From Clostridiales bacterium UBA735 (GTDB taxonomy: Bacteria > Bacillota > Clostridia > Oscillospirales > Oscillospiraceae): 16,398 nucleotides of DNA. The DNA lies in NCBI GenBank assembly GCA_002298695.1, contig DBLB01000055.1, forward strand, positions 1 to 16,398, read 5' to 3'. The notes below the pieces were generated by a model that did not search any database, was not told the DNA's origin, and saw nothing but the letters and a program-made list of their open reading frames with translations. Shown piece after piece: positions 1 to 7,852 of this stretch. The first letter of the stretch is position 1, and each line of letters begins with the position of its first letter. Both the position numbers and the translations under genes were made by a program.

Positions 1-1144
1 AGAGATACATGGCGACCTGCCGTGCTTCCGCGGTATTCTTGTTTTTCAGCGTCCCGCGCAGCACCTGCTCTTCAATGGAATAGAAGCGGCAGACCTCTCC
101 GATGATGAGACTCGGCGTCGGCAGGCTTTCGGCCTTGCCCTTGTACATGTCCTTGATCGCGCGCGATACGCTCGCCACATCGAGCGGCATACCCTGTAAG
201 TCACGGTAAGCCAGAATCTTTTTGACTGTCCCCTCAATCTGCCGCACATTCGTCGTGATGTTCTCCGCGATATACTCGCATACATCATCCGGGAACTCGA
301 GTCCGAGACTCATGGCCTTGTTCTTGATGATCGCCATACGGGTCTCATAATCCGGCGGCTGGATGTCCGCGATCAGTCCCCACTCAAAGCGCGTCTTCAG
401 GCGGTCTTCGAGGCGGAGCATTTCATGCGGCGGCCGGTCGGCTGTCAGGACGATCTGCCGGTGCGACTCGTAGAGCGTATTGAACGTATGGAAAAATTCC
501 TCCTGCGTAGAGTCCTTACCGGCGATGAACTGAATATCGTCGACGAGAAACAGATCGGCCCCGCGGTATTTGCTGCGGAACTCAATGTTCCGGCCCTCCT
601 GCACCGCGGCGATCAGCTCGTTCGTAAACTGGTCGCCCTTGATGTAGACGATGTTGTAGCTCGGATGCTTTTTATGGACCTCGCTGGCAATGGCATAGAG
701 CAGATGCGTCTTGCCAAGGCCGGACGGCCCGTAGATAAACAGCGGGTTATAGGTTTCCGCTGGTGCGTTGGCCACGGCGATGGCCGCCGCGTGCGCAAAA
801 CGGTTGGAGGAGCCGACGACAAATTTGTCGAATGTAAACTGCGGATTGAACTCCACAAATTGCGGCTTTTTCTGATTTTCCCGATATGCATCGATCTCTG
901 TTTCATCGAGCACCTCAAGTTCCACGTTCATTTCAAATTCATCGCGCATGGCGTCTTTGATATAATCGGCGCAGCGCCGCAGAATGATATCCTTGCGGAA
1001 CGAGGACGGGGAATAGAGCACCAGCTTCGTGTCGGTCAGTTCCAGAATCTCTGCGTCATCGAACCAAGTGGAGATCACCGCCGGCGTCAGCCGTGCTTCC
1101 ATATTTCCGAGCACCTTGGCCCAGACATAGGCTGTGGAGTACAT
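1..1144 (-). CDS. dnaA: Chromosomal replication initiator DnaA, 3' end cut by window edge
   Basis: DnaA is the AAA+ ATPase that binds and opens the chromosomal origin. About 381 codons are visible. Domain I covers residues 1-80, with an SPSSFRKDII-type helix. The AAA+ domain starts near residue 105 (FTFDSFVVGSSN), with Walker A GPSGLGKTHLL at 139-149, Walker B LFLVDDIQF at 198-206 and a sensor-II-like VRQIEG at 300-305. The beginning of the DNA-binding domain IV follows, up to RQVAMYL at 375-381, where the window ends. The family is usually about 440-460 residues, so roughly the last 60-80 are missing. I chose the ATG at 1144 because GAGGAAA-type Shine-Dalgarno (AAAGGAG) lies six bases upstream. 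An ATG four bases earlier is in the wrong frame. The usual rpmH-side neighbours are not upstream; a catabolic region lies there instead. Confidence 0.97.
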   Translation of the reverse strand, partial: MYSTAYVWAKVLGNMEARLTPAVISTWFDDAEILELTDTKLVLYSPSSFRKDIILRRCADYIKDAMRDEFEMNVELEVLDETEIDAYRENQKKPQFVEFNPQFTFDKFVVGSSNRFAHAAAIAVANAPAETYNPLFIYGPSGLGKTHLLYAIASEVHKKHPSYNIVYIKGDQFTNELIAAVQEGRNIEFRSKYRGADLFLVDDIQFIAGKDSTQEEFFHTFNTLYESHRQIVLTADRPPHEMLRLEDRLKTRFEWGLIADIQPPDYETRMAIIKNKAMSLGLEFPDDVCEYIAENITTNVRQIEGTVKKILAYRDLQGMPLDVASVSRAIKDMYKGKAESLPTPSLIIGEVCRFYSIEEQVLRGTLKNKNTAEARQVAMYL

Positions 1145-1200
1145 ACATAGCTCCTTTCCAAACAGAATGACACAAAAATGTGCCTAATCATTCAACATAA

Positions 1201-1229
1201 AGTATACCATATTTCCCGGTGCATTGCAA
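1201..1229 (-). promoter_or_regulatory. Promoter of dnaA
   Basis: On the minus strand TTGCAA (1224-1229) and TATACT (1201-1206) are separated by 17 bases. A TG dinucleotide one base before the -10 gives an extended -10. The expected transcript start is about 50 bases upstream of the dnaA ATG. Seen directly; promoter activity is inferred. Confidence 0.7.
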
Positions 1230-1240
1230 GGCATACAATA

Positions 1241-1290
1241 TTAAAAAAGAATAGGAAAACAGCAGATACGGATTTTTTCGTATCTGCTGT
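1241..1290 (-). terminator. Intrinsic terminator-like hairpin upstream of dnaA
   Basis: A perfect 12-bp inverted repeat (ACAGCAGATACG, 1259-1270, and its complement, 1279-1290) encloses an eight-base loop. Read on the minus strand it is followed by a T-rich tract (TTTCCTATTCTTTTTT). It lies just past the end of the HAD remnant and would insulate dnaA from upstream minus-strand transcription. Confidence 0.72.
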
Positions 1291-1298
1291 AAAAATAT

Positions 1299-1650
1299 TC
1301 ATAAAATCTGGAAAATCAGATCCGGAAGCTCCGATATGCGTTCAAGTTTCCATTTGGATTCCGGAACAGAACCAAATCCATAAACTGCGTGGATAAACTA
1401 AACGGAATTCCGGCTTCCGCCGCAGCAGCATCCATCTGCGTGTCGCCGACGTAGACAGCCCGGTTAATCCGATTCCGTTCCATCACAAGTTGGATATTTT
1501 TTCCTTTTGTCAGTCCTGTCTGTCCGGACATCTCATAGTCCTGGATCCAGCTTCCGCCCAGCCAGCGCAGAAACGTCTGTACGTATCCGTCCTGTGAGTT
1601 GGACACAATAAACAGTGCGTACTGCGCGGAAAGCAGTTCCAGCGCTGCGT
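1299..1650 (-). pseudogene. HAD-family phosphatase remnant (5' truncated and frameshifted)
   Basis: The C-terminal half of a phosphoglycolate-phosphatase-like HAD hydrolase is readable. It runs ALELLSAQYALFIVSN (motif II region), SGQTGLTKGKN (motif III Lys) and YVGDTQMDAAAAEAGIPF (motif IV). The N-terminal half, with the nucleophile DxD motif and cap, is absent; the reading enters out of frame from an IS630-like fragment near 1646-1655. Between 1400 and 1382 the frame slips. The open frame stops at 1316, while the shifted frame reads YGFGSVPESKWKLERISELP and ends at a TGA at 1299, which is the family-typical tail. Two lesions make it a dead gene. It lies outside the aldolase operon terminator, so an original link to that operon is uncertain. 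Confidence 0.8.
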
Positions 1651-2045
1651 TATCGCTTTGGCATGATGTGACTTCATATTGTCAATCACAAGGACGGAAT
1701 CTCGGTTCAGACAGGGCAGCAAATCACATTCCAGGTACTGCTTGAATTTCTCTACTGTCGTGCCGCCTGAGAAAGTCGTGTAGTGCAGCCCTCCGTCCAA
1801 CTGGATCGATGACAAAATCGTTGTATTTTTCGGTTTGGAAAGCGGCGCGGAATCCACCGCTCTGCGTCCTCCTTTGGCGTAGGCATACCGCCGTGTCATG
1901 CCGGTATTGCAGCCGCTTTCGCCCAGAAATACAAGGTTATTTGTGCTGAATCCGGATATCATGCCGCTCCATGCTTTTCTCTTCGCCGCCACATCGGGGG
2001 CACGCCTGTTCGCTGGCATGGAGAGATTTTTTCTTCCGACGGTAT
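1651..2045 (-). pseudogene. IS630-family transposase fragment
   Basis: Minus-strand translation resembles the DDE domain of IS630 transposases: RAPDVAAKRKAW, LVFLGESGCNT, LSKPKNTTILSSIQLDGGLHY, FSGGTTVEKFKQYL and VLVIDNMKSHHAKA. The usual first catalytic Asp (FLDESG) reads Gly. The second Asp (VIDN) is present. The segment with the third acidic residue is missing because the sequence runs into the HAD remnant. The N-terminal HTH half is not recognisable upstream of about 2045. The open frame itself extends from 2184 to 1510 as a chimera: its first 50 or so codons cross the aldolase terminator and its last 40 are out-of-frame HAD sequence. I see no terminal inverted repeats or TA duplication, so this is a decayed remnant and not a mobile copy. 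Confidence 0.78.
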
Positions 2046-2106
2046 CATTCGCATTTTCATTCGCTCCAAAAACACTTGGATTTCTCTGAACATTCCCGAA
2101 CCGCGC

Positions 2107-2146
2107 AAAATAGGCAGGGCCCTGCGCATCAAGCGCAAGGCCCTGC
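2107..2146 (-). terminator. Terminator of the sugar-ABC/aldolase operon
   Basis: Arms 2133-2146 and 2114-2127 (minus-strand GCAGGGCCTTGCGC against its near-complement) form a 14-bp GC-rich stem with one G-U pair and a five-base loop. CTATTTTG follows. It sits 28 bases after the aldolase stop codon. The T run is short, so the efficiency is uncertain. Confidence 0.65.
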
Positions 2147-2174
2147 TCATATTCGTTTCTGCAAACTGTACTGC

Positions 2175-2774
2175 TCATTTGCAAAGCAGCCGTTCAAGAA
2201 CCGCAATTTGCGCCGTCTCTTCGATCTGCTCTGCCATATGCTCCGCAGCCACCGCCGTTCCGCCAAGCGCGACCAGACCGTGGCCCTTCAGAATAAACCC
2301 GCACAGATCCGGCGTCTGTTCAAACAGGTTCAGAATCTGCGGCATATGCTCCGCCGGAACAACGGCGGCAGGAATATCCAGCACCGGAATCTCATGCTTC
2401 ATTTTCAACTGGCTGTGCCAGGTGACCAGCGGAATACAGTCGTGGGAATTTGCCCATGCAATAGCCCACGGACTGTGGAAATGGACGACAGCCTCATACT
2501 GCGGCAGCGCCTGCAGCAGCGTGGCATGGAGCAGCCACTCACGGGTCGGCTTTCCCTCCTCGCGCGGCAGAAGGCTGCCGTCAAAATGCATGGCCAGCCA
2601 GCCCTTGCCTTCCTCCGTGCAGTCGGCAAAGGAACCGCCGGAGTTCTTTACGATCATGGTATCCGTATCAGGAACGTGGACGGCCATATTGCCGCCGGAG
2701 CCGGTCTGAATCCCTCTGGTGTACGCACGGTGCGCAGCCAGCGTCAAATCATGATAAATATCTAGGTAGCACAT
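2175..2774 (-). CDS. Class II aldolase/adducin-family protein (FucA/AraD-like)
   Basis: The family uses a zinc-bound enediolate to cleave, epimerise or decarboxylate sugar phosphates (L-fuculose-1-phosphate aldolase, ribulose-5-phosphate epimerase, oxo-tetronate-phosphate decarboxylase). Visible landmarks are GSGGN near the N-terminus (phosphate/substrate loop), KPTREWLLH (catalytic-type Glu followed by His), VVHFHSP (two metal His) and LKGHGLVALG (third metal His). At about 199 residues it is close to FucA length (215). The ATG at 2774 is preferred: AAGAG lies nine bases upstream, whereas the ATG at 2783 abuts that motif directly. It is the last gene of the ABC-transporter operon, 53 bases after the permease stop. 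Its substrate cannot be read from sequence; a role in cleaving a ketose phosphate of this pathway is inferred. Confidence 0.88.
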   Translation of the reverse strand: MCYLDIYHDLTLAAHRAYTRGIQTGSGGNMAVHVPDTDTMIVKNSGGSFADCTEEGKGWLAMHFDGSLLPREEGKPTREWLLHATLLQALPQYEAVVHFHSPWAIAWANSHDCIPLVTWHSQLKMKHEIPVLDIPAAVVPAEHMPQILNLFEQTPDLCGFILKGHGLVALGGTAVAAEHMAEQIEETAQIAVLERLLCK

Positions 2775-2827
2775 CTGAAACATCTCTTTTCTGTTTTAGT
2801 AAGTCAAAAGCCGCGAGCAGCGGACGC

Positions 2828-3802
2828 TCATTGATTCGCTCTCAGTTTGCTTTTCCGGCTGGAGACATCGATCCAGACCATCAGCAAAATCGCCATGCCG
2901 ATGACCAGGTTCTGCCAGTTCGCATCGATCAGCATGATATTCATGACATTGGTGATCAGGCACAATACGATGGCACCGATGACCGTGCCGAAAATGCCGC
3001 CCTCGCCGCCAAGCATGGACGTTCCGCCCACGACGACCGCCGCTACCGTGGTCAGCACATACGCATTGGCAATTGTAGAGTCCGCAGCGTTGGCGCGAGC
3101 CACCAGTACAATGCCGCCGATCGCAGCGCAGACGCCGGACAGCACAAAGGCAAGGATGAGGGTCAGCGTCGTATTGCAGCCGGAATATTTTGCCGCATTC
3201 GCATTTGCACCGTACATATAGAGCTGACGCCCGAATGTTGTCTTGTTATACAGAATCGCCAGCAGCACAACGAACACCAGCACGATCACAATAATCACGG
3301 AAATCGGGCCGATATATCCGGTCGCGATCTTCTGGAAGCCTTCATCCAGACCGTAGATCACGCCGCCGTTCATCACGATGATCGCAAGCCCCGACAGCAT
3401 CATTCTGCTGCCGTAAGTGGCGATGAAGGAGGGCAGGTTCAGGATTCCGACGAGGACACCGTTCAGCAGACCGGTCAGCGCCCCCACCATCAGGCCGGCC
3501 AGAATTCCCAGGACGATCGCATGACCGTTTGCAATCAGGCTAGCCGTCACACAGCCGGCAAGCGCGGCGCAGGATGCCACTGACAGATCGATATTGCCTG
3601 TGATCACGACCGCAGTCAGCCCCATACTCAGCAGAACCAGAACGCCGGCCTGGCGCAGGATCGTGAGGAGGTTGCTGACGGTGCGGAAGGAGGGACTCAG
3701 GATCGAGGATCCCACAAACAGCACCAACATGGCGATCAACGTGTAAAAGAAGCTCAGATTTGCGAGCTTTTTCATGACAGGCTTTCGCTCAGACCTTTTC
3801 AT
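2828..3802 (-). CDS. RbsC-type sugar ABC transporter permease (second of two)
   Basis: An integral membrane subunit of a carbohydrate-uptake ABC importer (BPD_transp_2 family). The 324-residue product is dominated by hydrophobic helices. It carries the family signatures GLTAVVITGNIDLSV (after TM2), an INGVL-like LLNGVLVGILNLPSFIATYG, and VLTTVAAVVVGGTSMLGGEGG in the cytoplasmic coupling region. An upstream ATG at 3826 would overlap the preceding gene by eight bases and has no ribosome site. The ATG at 3802 has GGAGGT eight bases upstream and gives a normal N-terminus, so I use it. It pairs with the permease encoded just before it and the two probably form a heterodimer. Confidence 0.93.
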   Translation of the reverse strand: MKRSERKPVMKKLANLSFFYTLIAMLVLFVGSSILSPSFRTVSNLLTILRQAGVLVLLSMGLTAVVITGNIDLSVASCAALAGCVTASLIANGHAIVLGILAGLMVGALTGLLNGVLVGILNLPSFIATYGSRMMLSGLAIIVMNGGVIYGLDEGFQKIATGYIGPISVIIVIVLVFVVLLAILYNKTTFGRQLYMYGANANAAKYSGCNTTLTLILAFVLSGVCAAIGGIVLVARANAADSTIANAYVLTTVAAVVVGGTSMLGGEGGIFGTVIGAIVLCLITNVMNIMLIDANWQNLVIGMAILLMVWIDVSSRKSKLRANQ

Positions 3803-3818
3803 ACTCAGCCACCTCCGA

Positions 3819-4763
3819 TCAGACATTGCGCGACTTCTTGATGATGGCGTCGATCACAAGCGCAAGAATCACGACCGCACCGATCAGGAAAGTCTGGTAA
3901 AGGGACGAAACGCCGACAATTTGCAGTCCGCTCTTGAACATCTGGAGCATCAGGACACCGAACAGCGTGCCGGCGACGTCGCCGTTGCCTTCGCGCAGTG
4001 AGGAGCCGCCCAGCAGGACTGCGGCCACCGCGTTGAATTCATAGCCGTCTCCGCCCAGAGGATTGCCGGATGAGACGCGGCAGGTCAGAACCAGTCCAGC
4101 CAGGCTGGACATAAAGCCAACATAGGCAAATGTCTTGACAATATGTATCGCAGTATTACTTCCCGCCAGTCTCAGCGCCTCAGGGTTGCCGCCCAGCGCA
4201 CGCACCCGGATTCCCAGTCTGGTCTTATGCAGCACGAACAGCGTCAGCAGGAATCCAAAGACTGCGATCCATGTGGCCAGTGGAAAGCCCAGATACAGAG
4301 CGGATTTGACATGGGCAAACAGCTTGCTGGAATACGTCAGCGAGAAGCCTCCGGACAGCAGCAGCGCAATGGACCGATAGATATTGGCCATGGACAGCGT
4401 CACAATGAATACCGGAATATTGAGCTTGGCGACAAGCACGCCGTTGATGACGCCCATGAAAACGCCGCTGAACACCGCCAGAATGATTGCCGCCGGCATG
4501 GAAACACCATGATTCAGCAGCCACATCCAGAACACGGAAACGACGCTCAGCTGGAAGCCCAGGGACAGGTCCGTTCCCTGCAGCATGACGACCAGCGTCT
4601 GGCCGCAGGCAAGCAGGAGCAGCGTGGAGGACTGATTGATGATGTTCGTGAACGTCGAAAGACTGAAAAAGCTGTCTGACATTGCAGAGAATGCAATGAT
4701 CAGGACGACAATAATGTAAATTGCGGGAGGCATGGATGCGATGCGATTTTTTACCGTTTTCAT
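3819..4763 (-). CDS. RbsC-type sugar ABC transporter permease (first of two)
   Basis: A 314-residue membrane protein of the ribose/xylose-type permease family. Diagnostic stretches are GQTLVVMLQGTDLSLG, INGVLVAKLNIPVFIVTL, GIRVRALGGNPEALRLAG (cytoplasmic loop contacting the ATPase) and FNAVAAVLLGGSSLREGNG. Its ATG overlaps the stop of the ATPase gene (ATGA), with GGAGG seven bases upstream, so translation is probably coupled. It is clearly different in sequence from the next permease. That suggests a heterodimeric channel, as in autoinducer-2 and galactofuranose importers, instead of the homodimer of RbsC. Confidence 0.94.
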   Translation of the reverse strand: MKTVKNRIASMPPAIYIIVVLIIAFSAMSDSFFSLSTFTNIINQSSTLLLLACGQTLVVMLQGTDLSLGFQLSVVSVFWMWLLNHGVSMPAAIILAVFSGVFMGVINGVLVAKLNIPVFIVTLSMANIYRSIALLLSGGFSLTYSSKLFAHVKSALYLGFPLATWIAVFGFLLTLFVLHKTRLGIRVRALGGNPEALRLAGSNTAIHIVKTFAYVGFMSSLAGLVLTCRVSSGNPLGGDGYEFNAVAAVLLGGSSLREGNGDVAGTLFGVLMLQMFKSGLQIVGVSSLYQTFLIGAVVILALVIDAIIKKSRNV

Positions 4764-6274
4764 TCTCCTGCCTCCGCTTCCTCGTTGATAAACATCTTCT
4801 GCCCGATCCGTTCGTTGGAAAATTCCTCACGCGGGATCTCATCCACAATGCATCCATCGGCCATCACATAGATCCGGTCGCTCATGCCCAGAACCTCCTG
4901 CATTTCAGAGGAGATCATGAGAATTGCCGCGCCTTCAGAAGCGAGGCGATCCATCAGCGCATAAATTTCAAATTTGGCGCCCACGTCGATGCCGCGGGTC
5001 GGTTCGTCAAAAATAATCACGTCCGGGCCGGCGCTGAGCCATTTTGCAAGGACGACCTTCTGCTGGTTGCCGCCGGACAGGAAGCCCACATGCTTGTCCA
5101 CGCCGGTGGCAGCAATGTTCAGCTTCTTCACATAATCTTCTGCGATCTCATCATTTTTCTTTTGTTTGATAAAGAATCTCGGAAAATGCTGCTTCAGACT
5201 GACCGCCACAACATTCCACGAGATGGATGCCTTGAGCGTCACGCCGTAGCGCTTCCGGTCTTCCGGCAGCAGGCCGAGGCCCTTATGAACCAGCTGATAC
5301 GGTTTTTTCCCGGTGATATCCTTCCCCTTCAGCACAACTGTACCGGATTTGATATTGTCAATGCCAAATACCAGCCGCGCGAGCTCCGTGCGCCCCGCGC
5401 CGACCAGACCTGCCAGACCGACAATTTCTCCCTTTCGGATCTGAATGGAACAGTTTTTGACTCTCCCCTTGATATCGCACAGGTCCTTCGTCTCCAGCGC
5501 AACATCCCCCGGTTCTACGGGTGTCCTCTGGTACACCTGAGAAATTTCGCGACCGACCATGCATTTCACGATCTCCTGATCGGTAATATCCTCGGTATTT
5601 GCAGTTCGGATCAGCTTGCCGTCACGCATAATGGTGATGCGGTCGCCGATCGCGCGCAGCTCCTGCATTCTGTGCGAAACATAGATGATGCCAACGCCCT
5701 GCTGCTTCAGTTCCCTGATTTTTGCGAACAGCGACTCCACCTCACGGTTGGACAGCGGCGCAGTCGGTTCATCCAGGATCAGGATCTTGGGCTGGAACGA
5801 CAGCGCCTTCGCAATTTCAATCATCTGATGCGCCGCCACATCCAGACTTTTTACCGGAACCGTTGTATTGATATGCTCGCAGCGAAGCTCAGACAGATAC
5901 GCCTTGGCGTCTTTCTGCATCTTCTTGAAATTGACCACCGGGGTCCCCCGGTACATGGGTTCGCGGTTCAGATAAATGTTCTGCGCCGCATTCAGATACG
6001 GAACCATCGTCAGTTCCTGATAAACGGCGACAATATGGTGATTCAGGGCATCCCTGGGCGAATTGAAATGCACCTCCTCGCCCTCGAAGAAAATTCTTCC
6101 TCCGTCCGGGTGATAAACGCCCAGAATGCATTTCAGCAGCGTGCTTTTCCCGGCGCCGTTTTCGCCGATCAGAACGTGCACCTCGCCCGCTCTGACGTCG
6201 AAGCTCATGTTGTCCAGCGCCTTCATGCCGACGAAGCACTTGGTAACGCCTTCCACACGTAACAGTTCTTTCAC
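4760..6274 (-). CDS. RbsA/MglA-type sugar ABC transporter ATPase (two NBDs)
   Basis: The energising subunit of the importer has two fused nucleotide-binding domains, about 504 residues. Domain 1 has Walker A GENGAGKST (37-45), a degenerate signature VAAHQMIEI and Walker B LILDEPT (Asp168, Glu169). Domain 2 has a degenerate P-loop GLVGAGRTEL (289-298), the signature LSGGNQQKV (399-407) and Walker B IIFDEPTRGIDVGAK (423-). This asymmetry is normal for the family. The ATG at 6292 lacks a ribosome site, and the GGGAGG directly inside its coding start sits ten bases before a GTG at 6274. I therefore prefer GTG 6274; the longer form adds six residues. It is separated from the binding-protein gene by a hairpin at 6354-6391. 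Confidence 0.95.
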   Translation of the reverse strand: MKELLRVEGVTKCFVGMKALDNMSFDVRAGEVHVLIGENGAGKSTLLKCILGVYHPDGGRIFFEGEEVHFNSPRDALNHHIVAVYQELTMVPYLNAAQNIYLNREPMYRGTPVVNFKKMQKDAKAYLSELRCEHINTTVPVKSLDVAAHQMIEIAKALSFQPKILILDEPTAPLSNREVESLFAKIRELKQQGVGIIYVSHRMQELRAIGDRITIMRDGKLIRTANTEDITDQEIVKCMVGREISQVYQRTPVEPGDVALETKDLCDIKGRVKNCSIQIRKGEIVGLAGLVGAGRTELARLVFGIDNIKSGTVVLKGKDITGKKPYQLVHKGLGLLPEDRKRYGVTLKASISWNVVAVSLKQHFPRFFIKQKKNDEIAEDYVKKLNIAATGVDKHVGFLSGGNQQKVVLAKWLSAGPDVIIFDEPTRGIDVGAKFEIYALMDRLASEGAAILMISSEMQEVLGMSDRIYVMADGCIVDEIPREEFSNERIGQKMFINEEAEAGE

Positions 6275-6353
6275 TTCTGTGTTTCCTCCCATCGCTGCAC
6301 GCCCCGAATTTCAGGATACGCAGCATCTGATCCATTCCGTGGTCGCTTGAATA

Positions 6354-6391
6354 ATGTGATAGGTGAGGTACAAGACCCCACCCTATCACAT
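6354..6391 (-). promoter_or_regulatory. Intercistronic hairpin between binding-protein and ATPase genes
   Basis: ATGTGATAGG (6354-6363) pairs perfectly with CCTATCACAT (6382-6391), with further GG/CC pairing inside. On the minus strand no U run follows (TATTCAAG). It resembles the 3'-stabilising or partial-termination hairpins that leave the binding protein more abundant than the membrane subunits. The role is inferred. Confidence 0.55.
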
Positions 6392-6417
6392 CCTGTGCTG
6401 AGAATCTTCTGTACGAA

Positions 6418-7596
6418 TTATTCGTTATCGAACCATGCCTCGGAAGAAATATACTCATCAATGTTTTCGGACGTGATGAACGGATTATCTCTGGTCGAAG
6501 GGAACGGAATGAAGTATTCTTCCGGCAGTGTGCCGTCGTTCAGATACTGCACGATATAAGCAATGCCCAGATAGGTGGAGCCGAAGGGGTCGGTATTGTA
6601 GGTAAGCGCCAGTTCGCCGTTCTTGATCGCCGTAGAGGCATCCTTGTTGCCGTCCGCGCCGCCGACCAGAACGCCGCTCACATCGGAGGCCTTCAGGACC
6701 TGGATCGCGCCCAGCGCCATTTCATCGTTGGCGCCGTAAACGACCTTCAGCGTTTCCTTGACGCCCGCGCCCTGCAGCAGGTTTTCCATGACTGTGATCG
6801 CCTCAGCGCGCTTGAAGTTTGCAACCTGAGATGCCAGCAGCGTCATGTCGGGGAACTCTTCCAGCGCATCCTTGGCGCCCTGCAGACGTTCCTGTGCGTT
6901 CTGCGCACCGGCCGGGCCTTCCAGAATGATGACGCCGCCCTTGCCGCCGGCCTTTTCGCACAGGGCTTTCATCGTGGCGTAGCCGGTCTCGTAGTAGTCA
7001 ACGCCGGTTCTCAGAAAGCAGCCGGTGTTGGATGCCGTGCCGATCGCAACGACGGGGATGCCGGCTTCGTTTGCCATGTCGACGCCGGGCTGGATGCCGT
7101 TGGAATCAGAAGGGTGGATGACAAAGCCGTCAACGCCCTGCGCGATATAGGTTTCCATGATCGAAACCTGCTCTTCGATGGAATCGTCTACCGCAGGCGC
7201 CGCAATGACGACCTTGACATTCATGTCCGTGCCTGCCTGCTTTGCGCCGTCCCACATGCCGACCATGTAGGGGTTCGTGCTGTTCTTGGTCATGCAGACG
7301 ATCGTGTATTCCTTATCGGCCTTCACATCGGTGGAAATGCCTCTGCCGATGCCGGTAACGGGTCTTACCAGCGTTTCCTTCGCGTAGTCCGTCGCGCGGT
7401 CCACGTTCACATTCGCGCTGAAATCGCCCTTCGCCGCTTCCGCCTGATTGTCCTCTGTCGTGGCAGTGGAATCTGTGTTGGTCGCTGCATCCGCGGGTGC
7501 CGGATCTGTGCTGTTGTCAGGCGCATCTGTTTTTGCGCATGCAGCCAGTGCAAAAATCATGCATAGGGCACAGATGAGAGCAAGAATCTTTTTCAT
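6418..7596 (-). CDS. Sugar-binding lipoprotein of ABC importer (Peripla_BP_4 type)
   Basis: The extracellular substrate-capture subunit, 392 residues. The N-terminus MKKILALICALCMIFALAAC is a lipoprotein signal with lipobox LAAC, lipidated Cys20. An Asp/Thr/Ala-rich low-complexity linker follows to about residue 60, then a short region, then a type I periplasmic-binding fold starting at YTIVCMTKNSTNPYMVGMWDGAK. Further family landmarks are YIAQGVDGFVIHPSDSNG, GIPVVAIGT, GGVIILEGPAGAQNAQER, VVYGANDEMALGAI and NGELALTYNTDP. The ATG at 7596 is chosen because AAGGAGG is nine bases upstream; the ATG at 7605 touches that motif. It is the first gene of the operon and is served by the promoter/operator at 7635-7679. 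The ligand is unknown; a pentose, tetrose or aldonate-type molecule is inferred from the neighbouring genes. Confidence 0.95.
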   Translation of the reverse strand: MKKILALICALCMIFALAACAKTDAPDNSTDPAPADAATNTDSTATTEDNQAEAAKGDFSANVNVDRATDYAKETLVRPVTGIGRGISTDVKADKEYTIVCMTKNSTNPYMVGMWDGAKQAGTDMNVKVVIAAPAVDDSIEEQVSIMETYIAQGVDGFVIHPSDSNGIQPGVDMANEAGIPVVAIGTASNTGCFLRTGVDYYETGYATMKALCEKAGGKGGVIILEGPAGAQNAQERLQGAKDALEEFPDMTLLASQVANFKRAEAITVMENLLQGAGVKETLKVVYGANDEMALGAIQVLKASDVSGVLVGGADGNKDASTAIKNGELALTYNTDPFGSTYLGIAYIVQYLNDGTLPEEYFIPFPSTRDNPFITSENIDEYISSEAWFDNE

Positions 7597-7634
7597 GAAT
7601 GACATCCTCCTTAAATTTTGTATCCTTTATTTCG

Positions 7635-7679
7635 GATATTGGATAATATCACAATAATACGTTTGCACCAATTTGTCAA
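7635..7679 (-). promoter_or_regulatory. Promoter plus TATTGGATA operator of the ABC operon
   Basis: On the minus strand TTGACA (7674-7679), 17 bases, then TATTGT (7651-7656). Immediately downstream lies a perfect 6-bp inverted repeat GATATT-GGAT-AATATC (7635-7650), inside the shared CGGATATTGGATA box (7633-7645). A repressor bound here would cover the transcription start. The remaining 7680-7852 holds no gene I can recognise. Confidence 0.7.
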
Positions 7680-7852
7680 AATATATTTTGATTTCTGCCG
7701 CGATTTATGCATAGCTCACAAAGTTGCAGTATTTATTTTGAACATAGTGCTGATGTTGCCTGCCGGCTGCATCGCAATATCTGCGCACAGCCCGTCCACG
7801 TCCACCGTCTGCCAGACGGCAGTTCTTATTTTAATGTATTCTCTGCCCGAAG

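Noticed and set aside
425..1150. Long plus-strand open frame opposite dnaA
   Set aside because: It is the antisense shadow of a clearly conserved dnaA and has no ribosome site or recognisable protein.
1387..1396. CGTGGATAA, an 8-of-9 match to a DnaA box
   Set aside because: A single near-match inside the HAD remnant with no second box nearby is not evidence of an origin.
4721..6262. 513-codon plus-strand open frame opposite the ABC ATPase
   Set aside because: Its length is striking, but it mirrors a complete double-NBD ATPase, is rich in His/Gln/Arg as expected for antisense translation, and shows no domain.
7805..7819. CCGTCTGCCAGACGG inverted repeat after the MtaA-like gene
   Set aside because: The stem is only 6-7 bp with no T run on the minus strand, so I do not call it a terminator.
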